A stretch of 64,000 nt of DNA from Halichondria panicea (Eukaryota; Porifera; Demospongiae; Suberitida; Halichondriidae), in the NCBI RefSeq assembly GCF_963675165.1, contig NC_087381.1, positions 5,457,378-5,521,377 of the forward strand, in the 5' to 3' direction. Below are positions 47,657 through 60,300 of the stretch, piece by piece. Within the stretch, counting starts at the first letter, position 1, and every line of letters begins with the position of its first letter. The position numbers and the translations under genes were made by a program. Below the pieces are notes generated by a model that was given only the letters and a program-made list of their open reading frames with translations, had not been told where the DNA came from and made no database searches.

Positions 47657-49479
47657 GTTTGTATACCTGTAAGTATCACAGTGGAGCTTTAATTATTAAA
47701 CGGGCTTTTTGTTAATTAACTTTGTTGCCTAAAATGTGTCTGCTATTAATTAGGGACTGTACACATGATCGAGCATTGCACTAACTTAAAGTGCAGCAAT
47801 AAAAGCAACAGATTCTTGTATTGTAAACAAGCCAGGAAAACAATAACACAAACTTGAAGAATGTCAACTGGTAACAGTATCACTGTAGCTATAGTGCAAG
47901 CTTATTAGACATGTCATCATTATATTATTATTATGCATCGATATCAACCAGCTTGATAATATAAGGTGTGGATATCTGCAAACACGGTTCGGACCCTAAT
48001 GTACTGTAGCCAAAGCTTGGTTTAAGATTTCTTAATGGTGGTATGATCACTATTGAGATATACGCTATTCACAACCACAACATAAATATCCACATCAGTA
48101 CCTTGTAAATTAAGTCTCGGAAAAAAGACAATGACATAATGATAGCAGATACAAACACAATCAAGCTCTCACAATAACCTCAGATACAGTTCGTACTCAA
48201 ACTAGGTACGTACTAAGATAAATAAGATAATTATAACTCACAAATAACTTCTTGATTGGCGCGTATAATGGATGAAGAAGACTTTACTGAATTCAGGTTG
48301 TTTTTTGATACTAATAATAAATCTAAACAAGCACAACTATTTATAAACACAACTGTACATGCTGCTGAGGTGTCGTTATTCTGTCATGTGTCTTTTCAAA
48401 ACAACAAATACTATAAGCTGAACCAGCTAGTACACGAGTGTTACAAGCTTTTTACAAGAGTTGCAAATGCCTTTACAAGCACATGACAACAAGCGGAGGC
48501 TTGCACAATAAACAAAATGTGACATTAAACAATAATTATCTTTGATGGTTGGAAAGCAAAACACATGAGCTAAGCTTTGTTAGAACATGTACACACAGCA
48601 CATGATATACTGACTCAACATTAGACTCATGCTGAACTGTTAACTCAAGTTGCAGCATCAAAGATTGTGAACTGTACAAATACAAAGTGTGAACACTCTA
48701 CCGGAATCAAAGCACGGGAATTTCCTTTGTGTACGACATAAAATACAGCCCTAGAAGTTACACAAACAAAAGAAATCAATAGGATCATCAGAATGCTATA
48801 AAAAGGGCAATGGCACAAAATAATAAGTGTGTGCGCATTTACACTACAATAGCGGACGCCCTATCCATATAGATACGATGTATCGTTTGGTTGTCTATTA
48901 ATTAACAAACGGACGCGTACGCGACACAGCCATTTGTCATGGCTTTATCACAACATACCAGCAGTACAGTGTACAAGTGTGGGATCAATCCTAGACTTGT
49001 ATCAGTCAGTACGTGGTTAGTCAGAGTCTCTCTTGGGAATATCCACAGTGATCTATACCTATATACCTGTCCTGCAACAGGCCGTAGCCAAAGAGCCAGA
49101 GTTGTGTACACATAGATCTACATGTGAATCGAGCCTCTCCCAGCTACGCCTACTTCTGATTTTTCTACTACTTTTTCATTGTCTAGTTAATCATCTTTAC
49201 CCATTATTGATATTGAGTCTGAGAAGAGATGGTCTAATGTGGAATCCTTACAATAGCAAACACAAGACAAACAAAATAATAACACAAAAAACTAAATAAA
49301 AAAAGCTATATATATAATTATGACTGCACAAAATACAGTGATGCCAAAAACTAATTATAGATAGATAGGTTCTTCTCTCCTCTGCATGTAACCTCTGTAT
49401 CCACACATAATTATACATACTCCAGCCGATTGGTTGCATATAAGACAATCCGATAAGAACAAACATAACTATATAATAG
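47657..49479. other. Intergenic stretch between the TBC and CARD-STAND genes
   Basis: This contains the TBC 5' UTR region and otherwise AT-rich sequence. I find no exon with both splice sites and recognisable content. Short frames at 48256-48486 and 49033-49299 look accidental. Confidence 0.5.
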
Positions 49480-49612
49480 TTAGACACTGTTTAGGAAGTT
49501 TCTACATGATTTAGAAGCCCAAAGGGCTGGTTGTAGTATCCCGAACGCAGTGAGGGTTCTACTAGCCCTAAGGACTTCTAAATCATGTGGAAACTTCCTA
49601 AACAGTGTCTAA
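49480..49612. mobile_element. 133-bp foldback element
   Basis: TTAGACACTGTTTAGGAAGT..GATTTAGAAG at the left edge is inverted at CTTCTAAATC..CTAAACAGTGTCTAA on the right, with about one mismatch in 38. The centre also pairs partly. It lies about 260 bases past the stop codon of the CARD-STAND gene. Confidence 0.85.
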
Positions 49613-49874
49613 GCATTTTAGATCATAGCAACCATGAGTATTTAGCCAATCAGATTTGAATGTTCTTATCTAATCTTTGCTACATGATTTTCTAAGTGAA
49701 GTACATGATTTCTATTGAAGTACATGATTTTCTAAATTGGATAGAACATTTCTTCTTACCAATCAGATTGCAGTATTTATGACAAACATGATCTAAAAAA
49801 TTTTAGGTATAACTGAATTGCATATTCATTATTTTTATTATTAAACATAATGGGGATTGTGTGAATACAAAAAG

Positions 49875-52800
49875 CTAATTGTGGAAACTTCTTTTACTTG
49901 TGTATACAAATTGATGAAAATCACTCATAAATAAGCTAATGATGCTGCCAACAAAGTATCTAGCTATAAAGTATAGAGGAATACCAGGAAAAATTAATGA
50001 GCATATAAGATTGTTAAGAAAATTTGCAATCCAAAACGAGTTTTTACATGTTAAATGTATGCATAATAGACACCACTGTTGGTATCTCATTGATCCATTT
50101 CCTTCTAGTGAAAAATATCCAAGAGCGTTAGCTAAAACACCCAAAACATAAAAATTAAGATAAAGAATGCACAAAAAGAAAAGATGAGTAGTGACACACT
50201 TGTTCCAGATATAACCTCTCAAAGCATACAAAATCACAAGTATAAAAATCGTGAAACAAAGCATAACGTAAGATTCAATTGTTTGAATCACTAAAAAAAA
50301 AAATAGAAAGTGTAATAAAGATTGAAATGTGCCAGTCTTTCCCATTTGAATGCGAAAGACAACTGCAGAATACTTTAATGAAAACCAACACTCCAATGAA
50401 AAAAGCAAATACTTCAAAATCTTGACAATGTTATGTGCAAAATTGTTTTGTGAGCAGAAAACATAAGAATTGTCAATTAACTGTAGCAAGTCATCAGTGA
50501 TAAAGTTTATGAGCTTGTCTGGGCCACTAACTGTGTCACAAATTGTACAAGGGAGGTGTGTATAGCCAGTTTCGGTAATGGAGAGCAATAGGTTGGATAT
50601 CAATACTTTGCATACACTCGTGTAAGTCTGAGAGCACGCTTTGTTCAGCAATGTGTTGTTTTCTTCTAAAAATGTCAAGGTGACATCTAGAATAATACTT
50701 GAATGGTTGCTTTCTAAGCCTCCTTGTTGAGAATAAAATAGAAGAACTATTATTTCTTCTGAAGAAAAGTTGTGATCTTTTGTACTTAACAAAATTCTAG
50801 CTAGCTGTCGTATGTTATGCTGTTCGCTAGTGATAAGTTGTTGGTCTTTTTGAGCTGGTTCTTTAATCGACTTTATAGAAGTGAGATAATTATAAAGTTT
50901 CTTTGTATAATACTCTACGAATGTTGTTTTGAAGTCAGATTTCAATACATTTTTTGAATCTATCAAAATCTTCTCCCTAAAATATATTTTTATTAGCTTA
51001 TGCAACTTGTATCTTTCTCCAAAAATGTGAGCGTACCTTTCAAATAGAGAGCGCTCAAAAAGATTTTTGATTTCTTCTTGGAATTCAATGAAAAACGGAA
51101 ACAAAAGAATATCTTCATCAAATGAACCAGGAAACAAAGAAAAAACATATGCAGCTCTTTTGGAGTTGTTGCTGAGATATTGACAAGCAGTGTCCATTAC
51201 AACATTGAACCTCTCACGCCTTGGAAATTGTGGAGAAGATATCGCATCAACATTTTTTGCCTTTAGATCTCGGATTAACATTGTCGGGCTAATTGTTTTG
51301 AGCAGCATAACCGCCACCTTAATTGCCAATGGACAGTTTCCTACGAGTTCAACTATTTCATTCTGTAAGTGATGACTCAAGTTTGGTTGAAGAACACTGA
51401 TTAAGGATTTTGAATCCTTTTCACTTAACTCTAACACTTCAATATCACTAAAGTAGTCTGCAAAAGAAATTTTTAGCTGGCTTGTAATTATGACCTTCAA
51501 ATTATCTTTAGATGACTTTCTCAAATCTAGTATGAACTCTTGGAATTCATCATGCCATTCATTAAGGACTAGATCGCAGTTATCAAAAATCAAAATAGAA
51601 TGTTCTGCAATTGAAGCTGCCCAGTTTAAGAGGTAGTCACCGTTGACAGACCTGCCTAGTAAATGTTTCTCAAAATCGCCGCTGTAACAGTTGTATGTCT
51701 GTACTCCTCTGACAAGTCTTTTCAGGTGAGGTTTTTGCTCAAAGGATAGTTTGAATTCGCTTAGATCAACATAACTTACACCAATTCCCTTTGTACTCAT
51801 GATTTCATGACCAATATGAATAGCCAATGAACTTTTTCCGAAAGCAGGAGGACCAAACAATCCAACTATTGATGTGTGAGTATTAAAGAGATTTTGCATA
51901 ACTGTATATATTAATTCTTTTCTACCAACAAAGGGCTCAGGACGGGAAGGCAATGGTAAACTGATATTTAATAGAGGTGCATCTAGTCTAATATAACTAA
52001 TTTGCTGTACAATTTGCTGTTGTACTTGATCATCACATCTTTCAAACTCATTTTCTAAGAATTGTTGTTGCTGCGGACCAAATCCCTCAAAAATAGTAGT
52101 ACTTTGAGGGTATATTACATATCCGAATCCGATTACAATTGATAGTACGGCGATACACATCACATAGCACTTCTTAGTTCGTAGTCCAAGACAAGATCTG
52201 TACTGTCGTTCAGTTGAGCTTGCAATAACTTCTGTGAAAAATTAAAGCAGGCATACATTTATAATAGACATGTAATGACATACCGTATATAGCGAGAAAT
52301 TTTTGAGGAACTTATATTTTGTGGAATGGCCTCTAAAAGCATTTCGTTACACAACATTCGTGGAATGACTGCTTACTGGAAGCCACGCCTTTAATCTTTG
52401 CACGTTCTATAATCAAAGAACAATTTTCGTTGACTTAATTTTCATTTAGAATTGCTAACACACACAATCAACGAAAAATTAAGCCCCTCGAAAATTTCGC
52501 GCTATACGGTACATATATGCGTAGCTAGGCCAATTAAGTATGTGACAGACTCTGGGAAAATGTAAAGTAACCTCTCAGGAACGGCCACCTGGCCCACCTC
52601 TCTACTCTGTATAACAAGCAGCTTTCTGGTCTAGTCCCCAATCAGCTTTAATAATATCCTATCAGAACGGACAGCCTTTTCAGAGCTTGTATTTGAGCTA
52701 GAGAGGCAATTAGCAAAGCCCCCGCCAAAATTCATTTGCATGCAACAAGAATCATGTGGTTGGCAATTGAAATCTCTCAACAAAGACCATGCATGCCACG

Positions 52801-54619
52801 TACCTCTTTATAATGGCCAAAAGGCTGCTCCTCAATGCACTTATATATTACTATGAGCCCTCTCCTTTTTTGGCAGGCATACATGCTCTGGGTACTTAAG
52901 GCCTGGGTCAGGCACTGATAATAACATTAATTGCCAACATTTAATGTAGATGATGTAGATTATGAGTGTTAATGAGATTCTTAATGTTTATTAATGTTTT
53001 CATTGCAAGTGAAGAAGTCCGTGTCCAAGTAGCCTTCTTCACAAGGCCTCAAAATAAGGAGGCCTGCTACTGACTGCTTGCGCATGCGCAAAATTATTGG
53101 ATAATATTCCCGTAATGTTTTCCATTAAACTGAATTTTTACCCGAATTATATCCTGAATAACATAATTATTATACAGACAAAGAATACTCTTCATAAAGT
53201 CAGACACAGAGCTATATAGCTAGCTAGCTAGAGACAGAACTGTATTGGTTACAGCAGCAATTTCTTTCTGATAGAATTGACTCGACTTTCACCAAGGTTA
53301 GTGTCAGATGGGCGTGGCCTATCCATATAGGCTATTGTCAGCCTTCCCCTCCGTTCAGAGGATTGTTATCCACACTGTTGCAGGCTGTGAGTCCTTTGTT
53401 AACATATTAGGCTAAGGGTAGCTATTAGAATGCTATCACATGGGCTAGAAACCTTCTTCTATCCACTTTCTTCAATCCACTTCTGTTCGTTGTGACGTCG
53501 TTGTTTTACTGAGCAAATACAATGGTATCCGAATTACCCACTTTCTGGGTAATAGGTGGCGCATGCGCAAACAGTCGATACCAGGCCCTCTCTTCGAGGA
53601 GAAGCGGCCTGGGATCGAGGCTAGTGTCCAAGGTACTTGCTTAGCTAGCTGCCTGAACGATTCTCAATATCTTTAGCAACAAATGCGGTGGGCTTACACG
53701 AGGTAAGAGTACTTGTTTAGGCCCTTAAGATAGAGTAGGTTGTCATGATTATGTTTCCAGCTGGGGAAATTAATATGTGCAAAACTGCCTTAGCTATGCT
53801 GGCTTCTTTAGCTCTGACAGCCACTCTAGAGGTAGGCTATGTTGTGTATCTCAAGAATGCAGTAACTTTTACTCTTCCCCAGCTGGATCCTGGTACTTAG
53901 CTACGAGATATTCATCTAGCCTTGTTTTTGAAGCTTTCTTCATGTTCGCATTTGTAGTTCTTCTTACAAAACTGCCATGACGTCATCACTATTTATGGGA
54001 CTAATTAGCATAATTGAATTAAGCTAATTAGTTTTTTGGAAAAAAACATTGAGTTTCATTTTGAGTCATTTTGATGCAGCATACACTGTATATTGCAAAT
54101 AATACAGCAGTATGAACATAGTGTAAATTTTGGTATTTAAGGCTAGACCCGGGCCTTAACTACCCAGAGTGCACAGCCCAGTGGCGTAGGCAGAGGGGGG
54201 CTGATGGGGCCATTATAGATTAGTTAGAAAACTTATTACATACCATCCTTAAATCCTGGCAAAACATCCTTGAGATTGTCGTATTCTTCTCTCATTCGAT
54301 CAACGACTGGTATCAATTCAATGTACTTGCCGCAACAATCGAGGATGGTCTGTAGATTTGAGTTATCAGACTTGATAGACTGTATTATAGCACCAACGAG
54401 CTTTGTAGCCTTATCACTCTCACTGAGCATGACGTGTGTTATGTTGGTACATGTTGCTTGAGAGAATATCTCTGCTTGGAAGAGATCCCAAGCCAATCTT
54501 GTTAACACACCATCATTGAGAACTTCATGAAGCTCACTGGAATGCTTAACAAAGGCCTGCAATTCAAGAGACTTTTTCCTTAGCTTCTTGGCTTTCTTGT
54601 TTGTTGTACGGTGACTCAT
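49875..54619 (-). CDS. CARD-like / STAND (NB-ARC) ATPase with membrane segments
   Basis: Two exons, 54619-54244 and 52231-49875, join in phase 1 to about 910 residues. Exon 1 is a Lys-rich start, then a helical death-fold, CARD-like domain (LTRLAWDLFQAEIFSQ, KATKLVGAIIQSIK, LIPVVDRM). Exon 2 opens with a membrane helix (MCIAVLSIVIGFGYVIY, about residues 150-166). It then has a glutamine-rich linker and a STAND NTPase: P-loop GPPAFGKS (about 252-259), Walker B LIFDNCD (about 339-345), VIITSQ (about 372-377) and GNCPLAI (about 423-429). A winged-helix-like part follows (LHKLIKIYF). About the last 150 residues hold four or five hydrophobic helices (FLFFFLVI, LCFTIFILVILYAL, LFFLCILYLNFYVLGVL). 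STAND proteins with death folds act as switches in immunity and apoptosis; the membrane parts are unusual. No LRR, WD or TPR repeats are evident. The function is inferred from domains only. Confidence 0.8.
52281..52511. mobile_element. MITE of the TACCGTATAGCGCG family in the STAND gene intron
   Basis: The ends TACCGTATATAGCGAGAAAT and AAATTTCGCGCTATACGGTA are diverged and intact versions of the ends at 25737-25966. The interior (AAGCAGTCATTCC-type) also matches, in reverse. It lies in the intron between the two CARD-STAND exons. Confidence 0.85.
53575..53624. repeat. Small foldback TCGATACCAGGCC...GGCCTGGGATCGAGGCTAG
   Basis: Another member of the hairpin family at 17769. It is preceded by GCGCATGCGCAAACAG, as at 18300-18324 (CGCGCAAACAGTGG). 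Confidence 0.65.
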
Positions 54620-55070
54620 TTTCGTAGATCTATAATAATAATATCAAGCTACAAACTCGTATCTCTAGAGTGTTTTTGTACTTGCTGCCCCAAAAGGGGC
54701 GTATCTGATTTGCCTACTACGCATGTGTAGACACATTAACAATGTAAATTGGCAATCGATGGAAAAGACCAATATCGTTGTTGGCTAAGTAATTATGGGT
54801 GGTTTTGTCATAATTAACATGTACAAAAACAGTTTTTTGGGTGCGTTTTCGCGGGAACTCAAGCAAATTTGTCGGCTAAGGTCTAATTGTTTTTTGCACA
54901 TTAAATTTTCTATCTTTTGATCAAACTGTTAGTAATACACTTTTACGATCACTCTCGTTTTCACCTTCCCGCTGCAGGCACTGTACCACTGTGGTCATAC
55001 CAAGATGCGCATAAACATGAACATAAAAATGTAATGTGCTACAAAGTTTCAACTATAATTATGAATAAGT
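54620..55070. other. Short gap between CARD-STAND 5' end and NME5 3' end
   Basis: About 450 bases with no exon recognised. It should contain the CARD-STAND promoter. An ACTACGCATG word and AT-rich tracts are present, with no clear TATA box. Confidence 0.4.
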
Positions 55071-56795
55071 TTATGGGTCCACTTCTGTCACTTTGGGTTT
55101 GTTAGGATTGTTGTCCAGCAACCATTGAGCCAGCCAGGTCTGCAAGGGAATAAGTGGCGTGAATGATGCAGATATAAGCAAAATACAATTTTGAACCTTT
55201 ACATGATTATACGCTTATGTAGGTGGATAGTTGGTTAGGGTAGCTAGCAATTGCATACAAATTGTCCTCAAAATGGAGCAGGGGATGGGCAGTACAGATT
55301 CACACATGAAAATAGCCGTACGTCACGTGTACCATTCAACTGATTATTTCCATCATATAATTTTAATGATTGTACGTACCAGTGGATCTTCTGGTTTTTG
55401 CTTGGACAGATGTGTGAGAGCCTTGGTGAGGACAGGGTTCACTTTGCTCTGGAGATAGTCAGTTGCATCTTGGCCGTGGTAGATGGGCTCTGTGATTGCT
55501 GCAGACAAAGAGATAATACATGTATTCATGCGTAAATTCTAGAAACGAAGGTACCTATTCATTACTGTATATACGTACACTAAAATAATGTTTGAACCTT
55601 CAGAAACGATAATTTCATATCGCAAACTCTAACTAAATGCAGAAAATTGAGTAGCCCTTACATTCTGAGAACATGAATCTGATCTCTCTCTCAGCCGTAT
55701 GGTAGCTATCACTGCCGTGCAGTCCATTTCTTGTTTGATCATGCCCGTACTTTGCCCTGAGTGAGTCGGGAGCTTCCTGCTTGGCTCTGACTGCATTCGT
55801 GGGTCCCAGCAGATCCCTCCACTCTTGAATAGCATCACGCTTGGCCAGAACCAGTGCTATGATGTCAGCACTGCAAGGAATACAAGGTTTTATACCAATG
55901 ACATGTTGGCAAATATTATAAGGCCCGTCCGGTGCGTGTAACTTAGTACTCTAAGAGTTTACCAAAAAGGTACATGCAAACACTTCATGGAAAATACTAC
56001 AGATATTTGAGCCATCACACATTTTTGATCTACATGTACACACCACCGAGATACTGTATGCTCCTCAGAGCTACTAAATATATCTTGCGAGATTAAACCA
56101 TCATACCTTTGCATGTAAGCGATGAGACTTGGGAAGAACATTTTGCCATAGTGCTCAGCATAGAAGTCAGAGGCCTGTTCTGGAGTCAGCCTCAACCTGC
56201 GTTGCTGTGATGAGAGAGAAAGATTTGGTGATTGCAAAAGGGCATGCAACAAATACACTCTACTGCATCTTTACAGGTTCTAGAGATTACATAATAAATT
56301 ATTACAGAGGAAAAAACTGCCACCCTGAAGATAGGCCAACCAAAAATTTCCCCAAGGTGTCCGTTCTCTACTAGACTGTAAGTTACCTGAATATGCACAT
56401 GTAGAGGTACATGTACTGACCATCCTGGGCAGTACAATGAATTTAACATACATTTTTTAACTACAGGTGAGCATAATTTATCTAAATTTCAGTGTTCCAC
56501 AATCCGGCCTGTTCGCTACATGTACGTACATACAGGGTATGTACATCGACTCAGACGTCTGCAAGAGTAATCGTACTTGTATGAATGTGAATGTGAAAAA
56601 ATAAAGTTATAAGGTGCATTTTCAGAAATTTATTTATTTACGAGCTCTACAACTCACATTTAGAATGGAAAATTCCAAACTTTTGATGTCCTCCATAACC
56701 TCATCTGCTCTGTGCACTGCATCAGGTTTGATAATAGCCAGAGTTCTCTCCACAGTTACAACAGGAGGGTCGGGGAAAATTGGAGTGTCTTCCAT
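55071..56795 (-). CDS. NME5: NME5, nucleoside diphosphate kinase homologue 5
   Basis: Five coding exons close in phase: 56795-56658, 56204-56107, 55870-55662, 55498-55380 and 55139-55071. They give about 210 residues (human NME5 has 212). NDK features are TLAIIKPDAV at the start, FYAEHYGKMFFPSLIAYM, LLGPTNAVRAKQEAPDSLRA, and NGLHGSDS with the active-site histidine. AEREIRFMF and a C-terminal Dpy-30-like helical part (TWLAQWLLDNNPNKP) fit NME5 rather than the housekeeping NDKs. The start is the ATG of MEDTPIF; the upstream in-frame codons follow an acceptor (TATTAG) and look like 5' UTR. NME5 is a ciliary/flagellar axoneme (radial spoke) protein in animals with weak or no NDK activity. The gene is divergent from CSDE1. 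Confidence 0.94.
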
Positions 56796-57321
56796 TTTTG
56801 CCTTCAAAGTTTCTGTGGTTGCTAATAGTAACAAGCAAATTTAATGGGCGAGCTAACAAAAAATTTATAATAATTATAAATCTTGCTGACTCGACTTGCA
56901 CCCATTAATTAGTGGCTTTGGCTTCTTTGGGCAGGAGCCAGAACTTCTTTATCTCTGTAGATTAGGTTTCTTTCTCTTTGTAGCGTTTTTATAAAGCACA
57001 CCAAATTGGCAAATCACTCAGCATAATAGGTGAGATAATAGTGTGTTTTATGAACATGTAAGATTTGCATAAAAAATTATAATTCTAATTGATGACCACC
57101 CTTTTACACACGTACACAGGTTCAACACAAATCTGGACGATCTCTCTCTCTCTTTTTGAAGCAATCATATCTTATACAGACTGGTTTTTACGCATTTTAA
57201 AAATTCGATATCCACATGTACGATCAATAAATATAATCAAGACGAAAAGAATCAAACAAAAGTCGGACCCAATATCTGAATGAAATACTTATAACATTGA
57301 ACAAACAAAGAGACACCACAA
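56796..57321. promoter_or_regulatory. Divergent intergenic region NME5 / CSDE1
   Basis: Only 526 bases separate the two start codons, which point away from each other, so the promoters must lie here or in untranslated exons. An acceptor-like TATTAG just before NME5 position 56825 suggests a 5' UTR intron. No TATA box stands out. Confidence 0.5.
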
Positions 57322-60300
57322 ATGTTTTCGGTAAGTACTTTTGTTAATAGATTCTCCTGCTGCATTAATACATGAAGGTTTTCATCAGCAAACTATGCAA
57401 AAAGTAGGCTTAACAGGTTCACACAACAAGTGCAACCAACTCATGCTTTATTTCTATACCTGTACTGGTAGTCAACAATTTTGTAATAGTTGTACACGCA
57501 TTGACACGTAGCTATACTGTTAATGTGTTATTGATTGCCATTGTTGTGCATGATGTGCAATACTCGACTACATACACTGTATACTGACTGTAGTATACAT
57601 ATACTGACAATTAATATATGGAACCCCTTAGCTTTCATAACGGACATATTTGGTGAACAAGATTTTGGCCATTTAATACAGACTTGTTGAGGAGTTGTTT
57701 TCCACTCGCACAAATTGCTAATTTGGTACCTGGCCTTGATTTCTCAGTTATTTGGCCTTTCTTCAGGCCGGGGTGGCCATTATATAGAATCAACTGTATC
57801 CTATAGAACACCCACCCCACACACACATAACAATCCACCCACCCACACGCACACACAGGATCCATTTGCGGGCCGCAGTCGAAGCGGCAGTTTCAACAAG
57901 AGTGGGAGCTTCAAGTCTCAGCAACCTAGCTCCTCATCATTCGTGGCCACGAGGTCAGTGTACACAGTGCCGTATCAACTGTTGATATGCACATGTGCTT
58001 ATAGGGTCAGTTAATATTAGCCATGCTTTTGAATCATGCTGAGCTTATAGAGAAAGCTTGTTTTGGTTGATGACGTACATGTCCTTACTTCAGGGGAGAC
58101 CTCGTTTATGGGTTGCACTTAATTTATACTGTACACACACACACACACACACATCATTATGCTTATTGCTCGTTGCAGTGCTAGCATCAGAGAGACTGGG
58201 ATCATTGACAAACTCATGGTAGGCATCATCAGTGTGTATAGTGTACTTGTCGATCAGTACATATAAAGTTCTTGAAGAATTTAAACCCAAAACCTGTCCC
58301 ACATCCTACATTGCATTTCATACTGTCTGTGTACAGTTACTTCAATGGCCATATTAACCGCATGACCTCTTTCTGCATATTCAACCTCTTTGTACTCTGT
58401 GATTATTCTCCAGCAAAGCTTTGGGTTCATCACGTGCTGTGAGAGGAATGAGTCCATCTTCTTCCACTTCTCACAATACAATGGCAGTGCCTCAGAACTC
58501 AGCTCTGGAGGTACCTCATTGTGCTGTCTTGTGTGCATGCATGTACATTGCTGCAGTGGTCCTACATGTACAAGTAGCTCCCAATTGCAAACTAGGAGAT
58601 CTATGCAAAAATGTTATAATGTACATGTACATCATCATCATCGTGTGTTCAGATGGTGTCATAAGTACATTGTATAGGGCTAATTCACGATGAGTGTTCT
58701 AAGAGGTCCCTCAATTTTAATGTCTACTTCGTTATGTATCTAAATCAATAATTTTGAATTAATGTGCTCGTTTTTGAGTGGCTGTAAATTATTGACACCA
58801 ACTTGAAGTCAATCTGTTCAATAGCTTAATCAAATGTATGTGTTGAGCATGGACAATACAAGTACCCCACCCCCCTCCAGACGAGGTAGAGTTTGAGGTG
58901 GGTGTGGACTCCAGGACTGGTAAGCTGATAGCACGACGACTGGTCCTCCTACCCACTGGCACCGTCTCCTTCGAGAGCATCAGCGAGGAGAGACTACTGG
59001 GAAAGGTACATTACCATTAGCAACACGATATTCTACTGGGGATATTGTCAAGTTGCCGATTTTTACCAACGGCATTCCACTGTCAACAACACTACAAGTA
59101 TTTACAGTGGATCCACTAAGTTTTGGTACCTATTTAAAATGTTTGGTGTTATCACGTAATCATAATTATATTAAAAGTATGTGCCCTTGTCTCTCTCTCA
59201 GGTTGACTGTGAGCCCAAGATCATCTCAATAAGAGGGGCTTCCCCTTCAGAGAGAGATGGGCCGGCCAGAGGGTCAAAGGTGAGAGTGAATTCTACTGTT
59301 GCAAGTTGGTAAAGAATTTAGGTCAATCAATTCTGACAATAAAACAACAAGTCCAAGTATTTGATGCCTATTCTATTATAAAGGGTTGCCTGCTTATTTC
59401 AAGTACTGTACCTACCCATGTTATACATGTACTTAGTCATAGATGCGTATGTGTTGCTTGTTGCTCAGGTGAAGCAGACCTACAATGATCCCATGATGGG
59501 CAGGATCATCTACGAGAGGAGTGGGGTGCGTGAGCACTAGCACAATACCGTCATGTACTCTACAAGTGTCTGTGTCTGTGTCTGTAGTGTGCGTACACTG
59601 TTTCAGTACTACAGATGAGCTGGATAGTTGCACAACAGCAGGGTTTCATCTAGTGGGGGTTTGAGGGGTTGTTTTGTTGCATTTGGTACCTGCCTGGCCT
59701 TTATAATCATATCACAGTTGGCCTTTCGTTCAGCTTGGCCGTTAAGATTCCACTGACTGTACATGTGCGTGTACATGTTAACATTGATAACTTACTTCTG
59801 TGTTTACTTTTAAATTAGGAGGTCTTCTTTGTGCCGTACACATTCACTGATGTCAACGATGAGAGAGACATTCGCAAGGGAGACGAGGTCTCCTTTTACA
59901 TGGCCAAGAACAAGAGGTGGGTGTGGTCAGGATATGACCTTAATTTTTCAGATTTCTAGGGGAGGGGGGATCCCAGGACGCCCCCCCTCTCTATGAAACC
60001 CTATTTTTAACTGTGTTTGTATACATATCATACAGAGCATGTATACAGACAGTACTGTGTGTAAAGTTTTGTTGTACAAGTACAGTGATGCCCCTAAATG
60101 CAGTAGATTCCCTGAAATTGGATCAACCAAGTCCGTACAATCACGCAATGAAACAGTCGGTGATTTTGACTTCATTAAATGTTTCCCCAAGTACTGACTG
60201 CACGTGTACTTGTCCTCTCTATTGTTATTAAAGCTGAATTACATGTACATGGATTATTCCTATGCAGGACCGGAGCTCTTAAAGCCAGGCTGGTGAGATT

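Noticed and set aside
48256-48486. 76-codon plus-strand frame
   Set aside because: No homology I recognise, no splice context, and AT-rich intergenic composition.
49939-50151. Plus-strand frame across the STAND C-terminus
   Set aside because: It is antisense shadow of the membrane-helix coding sequence.
53777-53980. 67-codon plus-strand frame with a hydrophobic end
   Set aside because: Lies in the CARD-STAND intron on the opposite strand with no support.
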